Positions 54,308-64,000 of a stretch of 64,000 nucleotides of DNA are shown here, piece by piece. Origin of the DNA: Sphingobacterium bambusae (GTDB lineage: Bacteria > Bacteroidota > Bacteroidia > Sphingobacteriales > Sphingobacteriaceae); NCBI RefSeq assembly GCF_033955345.1, contig NZ_CP138332.1:4030001-4094000 (forward strand). The letters run 5' to 3'. Under the pieces are notes generated by a model. The model was not told the DNA's origin. It ran no database searches and was given only the letters and a program-made list of their open reading frames with translations. Position 1 is the stretch's first letter; every line of letters starts with the position of its first letter. Position numbers and translations under genes: made by a program.

Positions 54308-55299
54308 GAAAGAAAATCTTAGTGACGGGGGCTAGTGGTTTTGTGGGTTCGCACTTGGTAGAATCTGCTGCTGCTGCCGGACACGAAGTGCATGCTGCTG
54401 TTAGAAAATCAAGTAACATTTCTTCGATAAAACCGTATGTTCATCAGGTTGTATATCCTGATTTTGAAGATATGGATGAGTTGCGTAATCTTTTCGAGAC
54501 GCAAAAATACGATTACATTATTCATGCGGCGGCTTTAACAAAGGCCAAATCCGAGAAGGAAATCAACGCGGTAAACGTTTGCATCACGCAGCGCCTATTG
54601 GAAGCAGCCTTCCAAAGTACGGTGCCACCACAGCGTTTTGTATTCGTGAGTAGCTTGGCTGCAATTGGTCCGATAGCCTATAACGACGGTGAGCTTACCG
54701 ACGATGCACCTTACAAACCTGTTACCCTGTATGGACGCAGTAAACAAGCGGCAGAGGAGATGATCAAATCCAAATTCTCAACACAGCCCATTACAGTTAT
54801 TCGTCCTACGGCAGTTTATGGTCCGCGGGAGAAGGATTTGTTTATTCTTTTCGATACCATGAACAAAGGTTTGGATGCGTATATTGGAAGAGCTTCGCAA
54901 AAGTTGTCGTTTGTGTATGTCAAAGATCTGGTTGCTGTTTTATTGAATGCCTGCACGGCGCCACAGGAAGGACTAACATTTTTTAATATTACAGATGGTC
55001 AAGCCTATTCCAGGTATGCTATGGCTGACATTTTTAAAGAAACCTTTGCCAAAAAGCTGCTACGTGTGCACGTGCCCTTCGGTATTGTCGCGGGCGTCGC
55101 CAAGATCTCGCAATGGCTGTACCGTAATTCGGCGCAGACCCCCGTTATCTATCCCGAGCGGCTTGGCGAATTGACAGCGCAAAACTGGAGTTGTGATATC
55201 TCCAGAGCAACCTATATTCTACATTACAAACCAAAGTATAATTTGGCCAATGGCTTAAAAGAAAGTTTACTTTGGTATAAGCAAAATAAGTGGTTCTAA
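54304..55299 (+). CDS. NAD(P)-dependent epimerase/reductase, candidate ceramide reductase
   Basis: 331 aa. Extended SDR: GASGFVGSHLV near residue 10 (NAD(P) binding), SSLAAIG, and the catalytic YGRSKQAAEEM (Tyr-x3-Lys). The start codon overlaps the stop of the acyltransferase gene, so translation is coupled. In known bacterial pathways an SDR of this type reduces the 3-keto group after acylation. A sugar epimerase role cannot be excluded from sequence alone. Confidence 0.75.
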   Translation: MRKKILVTGASGFVGSHLVESAAAAGHEVHAAVRKSSNISSIKPYVHQVVYPDFEDMDELRNLFETQKYDYIIHAAALTKAKSEKEINAVNVCITQRLLEAAFQSTVPPQRFVFVSSLAAIGPIAYNDGELTDDAPYKPVTLYGRSKQAAEEMIKSKFSTQPITVIRPTAVYGPREKDLFILFDTMNKGLDAYIGRASQKLSFVYVKDLVAVLLNACTAPQEGLTFFNITDGQAYSRYAMADIFKETFAKKLLRVHVPFGIVAGVAKISQWLYRNSAQTPVIYPERLGELTAQNWSCDISRATYILHYKPKYNLANGLKESLLWYKQNKWF

Positions 55300-55309
55300 A
55301 TAGTACCTT

Positions 55310-56014
55310 ATGAGTCAACAGATCAATAAAAAGCTTTTCGAAGATCGGAAGAGAACGAATATTTTAAGTGTGCCCGAGCAGAAATTTATTTCTTATTTGG
55401 TGCCTAGAATTCCCAGTTGGATATCGTCGGATGGTCTTACCGCCATTGGATTTGTCGGTTCTGTGATGATTCTAGGGAGCTTTCTTTTGGCAGAATATGT
55501 TGCTCGCCCATTGTTGCTATTGGGTATTCTAGGCTTTTACGTGCAATGGTTTGGTGACTCTTTGGATGGTCGTATTGCCTTTTACCGTAATAAGTCTCGG
55601 AAATGGTACGGCTTTGCTTTGGATATCGTCATGGATTGGATCAGTACGGTGATGATTGGTTTAGGATACGTTTTTTATGCGCCCGATGACTTTAAGTATT
55701 CCGGTTTTGCGCTGGTATCGCTATACGGTTGGGCAATGATTATTTCACAATTGCGTTACCGTATAACCGATAAATATACCATAGATGCCGGTTTGATGGG
55801 GCCAACGGAAATACGTGTCGTGATTTGTGCCGTGCTCTTGGCGGAGGTTATTATTCCGGGTAGCATAAACTATTTGGTGATGGGGATCTGTGCCATCCTC
55901 TTTGTGATCAATTGGGTCGATACCAAAAAATTGTTACATCTCGGTGATCTGAAGGATTGGGAGGAGAAAGCGAAGAAGCAAGAAAGTGTTTCTACCCATG
56001 AAGCCGAGGTTTAG
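55310..56014 (+). CDS. CDP-alcohol phosphatidyltransferase-like membrane enzyme
   Basis: 234 aa with about five hydrophobic segments. The motif region near residue 84 reads DSLDGRIAFYRNKSRKWYG, then FALDIVMD: DxxDGxxA and the final GxxxDxxxD are kept. The usual arginine after Ala is Phe and the spacing to Gly is one residue longer than the canonical motif. It may add a polar headgroup such as phosphoethanolamine or phosphoinositol to ceramide, judging from its place in the operon. Confidence 0.75.
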   Translation: MSQQINKKLFEDRKRTNILSVPEQKFISYLVPRIPSWISSDGLTAIGFVGSVMILGSFLLAEYVARPLLLLGILGFYVQWFGDSLDGRIAFYRNKSRKWYGFALDIVMDWISTVMIGLGYVFYAPDDFKYSGFALVSLYGWAMIISQLRYRITDKYTIDAGLMGPTEIRVVICAVLLAEVIIPGSINYLVMGICAILFVINWVDTKKLLHLGDLKDWEEKAKKQESVSTHEAEV

Positions 56015-56408
56015 GCTGCCGCAACGCGATTTTATGCTTTCCTTTGGCAAAGCGCAGCTTTCCGCTTTTTTAGGTGGATTGTCCGACTTTGCCATTTATA
56101 CCTTTTGTTTACAGGTTTTGGGCTATTCGGCACATGGATCGAATGTCATCAGTGGTGGGCTTGGCGCTATCGTTAATTTTTCGATCAATCGGTATTGGGC
56201 TTTCGATAGCAAAACAACAGCTATAGGTAACCAGCTGTGGAAGTTTGTATTGGTGGTGCTGGGAAGCATCACTTTGAAATCGACCGGAATTTACCTGTTG
56301 GTCGATTATCTGTTTCTCAACCCCTTTTACTCAAAGCTTATTGTGGAAGTGTTGGTTTCCCTAGGTTTCAATTTCACCATGCAGAAGTATTGGGTGTTTA
56401 AAAAGTAA
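55998..56408 (+). CDS. GtrA-family membrane protein
   Basis: 136 aa, about four membrane helices. The GtrA pattern is seen in FLGGLSDFAIYTFCLQVLGYS, NFSINRYWAFDSK and FNFTMQKYWVFKK. GtrA proteins help to move lipid-linked sugars across the membrane. The ATG at 55998 overlaps the preceding gene by 17 bp, so it is the fifth member of the sphingolipid operon and could serve glycosylated sphingolipids. An ATG at 56034 is an alternative start. Confidence 0.8.
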   Translation: MKPRFRLPQRDFMLSFGKAQLSAFLGGLSDFAIYTFCLQVLGYSAHGSNVISGGLGAIVNFSINRYWAFDSKTTAIGNQLWKFVLVVLGSITLKSTGIYLLVDYLFLNPFYSKLIVEVLVSLGFNFTMQKYWVFKK

Positions 56409-56704
56409 TCTCGTTACTCGACGAGTCTTAGCCTACGCACTACGTCTGTCTTTCCCTACCATCCATTGCTGGTACTCCTTTTCTTTTCCCTATAGACAAC
56501 CTACTTTAATAGATGTTCGTGTGCTCTTACGTCTTGCTGGATAAACAGTATGATGCCGGGAAATAAAAAAGCAGATTGATACAATAAGGGACGCTAATTG
56601 CTCGTTATTATTATCCCGACAATAGCAAAGGAGGGGCTTTAACAAAAATATTGCGCAGTATTCCAGCATCTTGTGTGTTGTCTGAAAGAAATAAGCTGGA
56701 ATAA

Positions 56705-56737
56705 TTTGCAAGATATATGCCAAAGTTTCTATCTTTG
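56705..56737 (+). promoter_or_regulatory. rrn promoter P1
   Basis: TTTG at 56705-56708 and TATCTTTG at 56730-56737, 21 bp apart. Confidence 0.6.
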
Positions 56738-56861
56738 CACCACTCCGCAAGGGAGGGACGATTGAAAAGCGAAAAACAGAAGATGGAAAAAGCCTTTAAC
56801 GAAGGGCGTTTTCACGGTTAGAAAGCCTGAAAGGGCGTCGAAAAAAAAAGTTCAACTTTAT

Positions 56862-56892
56862 TTTGCGAAACCGAAAAAGTCTTCTACCTTTG
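56862..56892 (+). promoter_or_regulatory. rrn promoter P2
   Basis: TTTG at 56862-56865 and TACCTTTG at 56885-56892, with a 19-bp spacer. An A-rich tract (56841-56849) precedes it, like an UP element. Confidence 0.65.
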
Positions 56893-57144
56893 CAGTCCCA
56901 ACGAGAAGGAGGGAAACAAACAAGATAGTTCGTGCAGCGATGCCACGATATATAAAAAGCCAAAGCGCGACGCGGCGGCGAAGAAAGTTCTTTAAGAAAG
57001 ATGATCATGTAGCGTAACGAGTAGTCGGAAGATGAAAGTTATACAATAACAAAAAATCAACCTGTCAATTACGGATCGTAAGATACAACAAAAACGATTC
57101 CGGTTATTTATTAGTAAATAGCTTGGTATCGAACAATTCATTAT

Positions 57145-58675
<1,531 letters not shown>

Positions 58676-58785
58676 TAGAGTGTCCTAATTGACACTCGTT
58701 GCGCCACATCATGATCGTTAAGAAAAGAAGAAAGTGCCCACCCCGAGAGGACGTGGATACCGAGAGAAGATGAGAAAGATAAGCT

Positions 58786-58859
58786 AGTCCCGTAGCTCAG
58801 TTGGTTAGAGCACTACACTGATAATGTAGGGGTCAGCAGTTCAAATCTGCTCGGGACTA
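58786..58859 (+). tRNA. tRNA-Ile (anticodon GAT)
   Basis: AGTCCCG pairs with CGGGACT, discriminator A; the anticodon loop CTGATAA gives GAT. In the 16S-23S spacer, as usual. Confidence 0.95.
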
Positions 58860-58952
58860 CGGAAAGTAATGCGTATAGCGTATTGCGTACCGCGAATTTT
58901 TATGGCGACATTGAAATCGCACTACGCACTACCCATTACCCACTACAAAAAA

Positions 58953-59026
58953 GGGGAATTAGCTCAGCTGGCTAGAGCACCTGCCTTGCACGCAGGGGGT
59001 CAACGGTTCGAATCCGTTATTCTCCA
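58953..59026 (+). tRNA. tRNA-Ala (anticodon TGC)
   Basis: GGGGAAT pairs with ATTCTCC (one G-T), discriminator A; anticodon loop with TTGCACG gives TGC. Second spacer tRNA of the rrn operon. Confidence 0.95.
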
Positions 59027-59031
59027 CATTT

Positions 59032-59105
59032 CAAAGTAAAAAGTCAAAATTTAAAAGTCAAAAGCTGTACAGTTTTTTTAATTTTTACTTTTTAATTTTT
59101 ACTTC
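59032..59105. repeat. AT-rich hairpin element, copy 1 (before 23S)
   Basis: Begins CAAAGTAAAAAGTCAAAAT, has TGTACAG in its centre and ends in TTTTTAATTTTTACTT; the two halves can pair. The same element occurs in inverse at 62178-62251, so the two copies flank the 23S gene as an inverted repeat. Confidence 0.65.
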
Positions 59106-59237
59106 GAATCCGTTCTTTGACATATTGAAAGAAAGAAAACACAAGAGAAGACAACAATGGTTTGAAAGTCAAACACGAGTTGTTTGATTAGTAGAACAAA
59201 GGCAGCCATATACCTAGCAAAAGGGGTATATGAGCGA

Positions 59238-62118
<2,881 letters not shown>

Positions 62119-62177
62119 CGCCGGTAGAACGTTGTTGTCTTCCTTCTTTTTCTTTCTTTCAATGCATGTCATTATGC

Positions 62178-62251
62178 AATTAAAAATTAAAATGTAAAAA
62201 TTAAAAAGTCCTGTATGGTTTTTTACTTTTGAATTTTGACTTTTTACTTTG
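62178..62251. repeat. AT-rich hairpin element, copy 2 (after 23S, inverse)
   Basis: Its reverse complement begins CAAAGTAAAAAGTCAAAATTC, nearly identical with copy 1, with a similar centre and ending. Together the two copies could pair around the 23S precursor. Confidence 0.65.
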
Positions 62252-62260
62252 CAAAGATAT

Positions 62261-62372
62261 TCAGGTGCCTATATCGGCGGTGTCTACCTCTTCCCCATTC
62301 CGAACAGAGAAGTCAAGCCCGCCAGAGCCGATGGTATTGCCGTAACAGGTGGGAGAGTAGGTCGGCGCCTAA
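62261..62372 (+). rRNA. rrf: 5S ribosomal RNA
   Basis: AGGTGCC near 62263 pairs with GGCGCCT near 62364-62370 to form the terminal helix. The inner conserved part CCATTCCGAACAGAGAAGTC lies at about 62294. Ends approximate. Confidence 0.93.
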
Positions 62373-62381
62373 TTTTAAACG

Positions 62382-62412
62382 AGGCCCCTTCAGGAAACTG
62401 GAGGGGCCTTTG
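62382..62412 (+). terminator. Terminator of the rrn operon
   Basis: AGGCCCCTTCAG and CTGGAGGGGCCT close a GAAA loop (one wobble), then TTTG and TTTT. Confidence 0.85.
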
Positions 62413-62524
62413 TGTTTTACCCACCTCAAAATACGCACTATCAGCTACCCTCTACGTACTACTTTTCTTTAACAAAAAGCGTCTTCAGGGAGCCTGCAAT
62501 CCACTTTTTGGCATTTTCTGAGCT

Positions 62525-62546
62525 GCGAATGCTACGTAGCATTCGC
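62525..62546. repeat. 22-bp perfect palindrome (first copy)
   Basis: Contains the 20-bp core CGAATGCTACGTAGCATTCG, flanked by G and C. The same core returns at 62904-62923. The centres of the two are exactly 378 bp apart (18 x 21). Confidence 0.85.
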
Positions 62547-62901
62547 TTATCGGCAAGAGAATACTTTCCTTTGATGGGCTTCAGAAACTCTTCTTCTCCT
62601 GTTTTCTTCCTGTTGTAAGATGTTCGATTCTCTTCCGTGCCTGTTTTTTCCGTATCGGAGAATAACAGAATCTACTTGCGTAGCATCAGGTTTTGTTTGA
62701 CGGATGTCTTTATAGCACCTTCATAGGCTTCATTTATTCATTTGTGCATCAAACGGACAAAGACGTGCTTCAATGTCGGGAAAACAGACTGCTGCGCGCC
62801 GTTGGCGTTCTTCAGCATTTCTTAGGAATGTTACAAAATGACTGTGACAACCTTTTGTTTTTGGAAGATACGTGTTTTTATAGTTAATTGTATTGTCGGC
62901 T
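62547..62901. repeat. Possible decayed 21-bp-phased stretch between the two palindromes
   Basis: No gene is supportable. In the phase of the later array, TTG occurs at 62571, 62613, 62676, 62697 and 62802, and GC[AT]TCA at 62578, 62683, 62746 and 62767, with TCTTCA at 62809. All are multiples of 21 apart, so this may be an older, worn part of the same array. Confidence 0.4.
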
Positions 62902-62925
62902 AACGAATGCTACGTAGCATTCGTT
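62902..62925. repeat. 24-bp perfect palindrome heading the second 21-bp array
   Basis: The core CGAATGCTACGTAGCATTCG is shared with 62525-62546, but here it is extended by AA and TT instead of G and C. The array begins 2 bp after it. Confidence 0.85.
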
Positions 62926-62927
62926 GG

Positions 62928-63221
62928 TTGAACTGCGGCGAGTCAAAGTTGATGTTCAAGTATTGTTCGTTGATTTTCAACCAAACGACATTGATATCCT
63001 ACAAAGCTATAATGATGTTCTAGAATGAAACACTGATGTTTGCTAACGAGACATTGATGTCTGTTGACCACGTATTGATGGATGAGAATGTGATTTTGAT
63101 ATCCATGCTTGGATTGTTGAAGTTCGACGGAACTTTGTTGATAATCCCGTTTGCTCTACCGTTGTTTGTAGATGATGCATTGTAGGTATGCATAGAAATG
63201 CCGATGGGTAATGAAAGCATT
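62928..63221 (-). repeat. Exact 21-bp-phased TTGAT array
   Basis: TGA with mostly T before it and T after it starts at 62929, 62950, 62971, 62992, 63013, 63034, 63055, 63076, 63097, 63118 and 63139: eleven units in a row, each 21 bp. The last units (63159-63221) are worn but in phase (CCGATG at 63201). Bases between cores differ. On the minus strand one frame reads seven-residue repeats with Ile or Phe at a fixed place (INVSLAN, INTWSTD, INEQYLN), but with two in-frame TAG codons, so it is not an intact gene. Confidence 0.8.
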
Positions 63222-63362
63222 TAGTACAATGGAATTGGGGAGGAGTAATGGAGTGGATTTTCATTGCTTGTTACCTTCTCCGTAATAATCTTGTGTGAAT
63301 CTTGATACTTATAGAAAAAAGCACGTTATTGCAGCCATTGACTACCCATAATCTATATTACT
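63222..63362 (+). other. Short gene-free stretch before the S10 carboxypeptidase
   Basis: Contains the 5' region of the carboxypeptidase gene. No well-formed -33/-7 pair is seen. Confidence 0.4.
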
Positions 63363-64000
63363 ATGAAACAACTATTTCTATGTCTCATCCTGTTTCAGTT
63401 ATCGGCACTATGCTTTGCGCAACGTCTTCCAGCAGCAGATAGTGCCGTTATTACGAAACATCAACTTACAGCCAACGGGCAGCGTTTTTCCTATACGGCT
63501 GAAGCCGGTACACAACCCGTTTGGGATGATAAGGGAAAGGTGCTTGCTACGGTGCAGTATACCTATTATACGCGTGATAATGTCGTTGACCTAGCACGGA
63601 GGCCACTGCTTATCTCCTTTAATGGTGGGCCAGGATCAGCATCGGTTTGGATGGAACTTGCGTATACAGGGCCGAAACTACTTAATATTGACGATGAAGG
63701 CTATCCCTTGCAACCCTATGGTGTAAAAGATAATCCACATTCGGTATTGGATCTTGCAGATATTGTTTATGTAAACCCCGTGAATACGGGATATTCGCGT
63801 ATTTTAGATGAGAAAGCTGATCGCTCGACATTTTTTGGAACCAATGCGGATATCCGCTATCTCGCTGAATGGTTGAATACCTTCGTGACTAGACACAATC
63901 GCTGGAGCTCGCCCAAGTACCTTATCGGTGAGAGCTATGGCACCACGCGGGTATCGGGTTTAGCGCTGGAATTACAAAATGCACAGTGGATGTATCTCAA
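63363..64000 (+). CDS. Secreted S10-family serine carboxypeptidase (partial, runs off the window)
   Basis: 212 residues are visible before the right edge. Signal peptide MKQLFLCLILFQLSALCFAQ. Family blocks: RPLLISFNGGPGSASVWMEL (substrate carboxylate binding), VYVNPVNTGYSR and the nucleophile in IGESYGTTR. S10 enzymes remove C-terminal residues from peptides. With the M28 peptidase and metalloprotease elsewhere in the window it adds to a set of exported peptidases. Confidence 0.92.
   Translation, partial: MKQLFLCLILFQLSALCFAQRLPAADSAVITKHQLTANGQRFSYTAEAGTQPVWDDKGKVLATVQYTYYTRDNVVDLARRPLLISFNGGPGSASVWMELAYTGPKLLNIDDEGYPLQPYGVKDNPHSVLDLADIVYVNPVNTGYSRILDEKADRSTFFGTNADIRYLAEWLNTFVTRHNRWSSPKYLIGESYGTTRVSGLALELQNAQWMYL

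Larger units (their letters stand above)
56409..57144 (+). other. rrn leader region
   Basis: No gene is supportable. The region holds two promoters (separate entries) and an untranslated leader. Near 56990 the sequence AGTTCTTTAAGAAAG resembles the antitermination-type box that also appears before 23S (GTTCTTTGACATATTG at 59112). Confidence 0.6.

Noticed and set aside
56490..56750. 86-aa minus-strand frame upstream of rrn
   Set aside because: It overlaps promoter P1 of the rrn operon and has no protein-like features.
62693..62887. 64-aa plus-strand frame after the rrn operon
   Set aside because: Low-quality composition, no homology recognised, and it lies in the possibly worn repeat region.

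Overview
The window is chromosomal DNA of a Bacteroidota bacterium, most likely Sphingobacteriaceae close to Sphingobacterium. The signs are a SusC/SusD pair, a sphingolipid locus starting with serine palmitoyltransferase, repeated promoter elements of the form TTG-(19-20 nt)-TAnnTTTG without purine-rich ribosome binding sites, many lipoproteins with short lipoboxes, and a 16S gene with Sphingobacterium-like sequence. The genus is inferred by eye; no alignment was run.

Layout. 1-16.6 kb is carbohydrate and secreted-protein territory: the tail of an unknown gene, a DUF6055/DUF4859 lipoprotein, a multidomain GH43 glycosidase, SusC and SusD homologues, a D-2-hydroxyacid dehydrogenase, a LacI regulator divergent from a second secreted GH43 enzyme, a DUF1080 lipoprotein and a Yellow/MRJP-like protein. 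16.6-21.6 kb holds an Smr protein, a secreted M28 peptidase, a group III truncated globin with an FNR-like box, and a tight three-gene operon (cysteine-synthase-like PLP enzyme, papain/NlpC-like DUF6695 protein, aspartate decarboxylase PanD). 21.9-24.1 kb is a scarred region: tRNA-Pro with copies of its 3' end beside it, a palindrome-headed array with an exact 21-bp period, a headless coding remnant, and an ORF that looks like a glycosyltransferase fused to an AraC regulator. 24.2-37.6 kb is mixed: a TPR/ST7-like protein, FCP1-like phosphatase, secreted metalloprotease with an NPCBM-like domain, HxlR regulator with nitroreductase, secreted Gfo/Idh oxidoreductase, DUF4287, patatin, and a TonB receptor with a beta-helix lipoprotein. 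37.8-45.8 kb has glmS with a DUF4954 beta-helix protein, a DUF4886 protein, pcm, a membrane-anchored MutS-like ATPase and a thioesterase. 45.9-51.2 kb is an aldehyde/alcohol operon (aldehyde dehydrogenase, AdhP, DUF779, Old Yellow Enzyme) divergent from an AraC regulator, with a two-site operator between them. 51.2-56.4 kb has smpB and the sphingolipid operon (spt, GNAT-like acyltransferase, NAD-dependent epimerase, CDP-alcohol phosphotransferase, GtrA). 56.7-62.4 kb is a complete rrn operon (16S, tRNA-Ile, tRNA-Ala, 23S, 5S) with two promoters. 62.5-63.3 kb carries a second palindrome-headed 21-bp-phased array, followed by the start of an S10 serine carboxypeptidase.

The most unusual feature is the pair of 21-bp-phased arrays. 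Both lie just downstream of a stable RNA gene, both start with a perfect palindrome, both keep exact phase while the bases between the cores diverge, and both can be read as seven-residue repeats interrupted by stop codons. I do not recognise them as a described element. The second candidate for an undescribed system is the PLP enzyme-DUF6695-PanD operon, which has a terminator hairpin in its leader.
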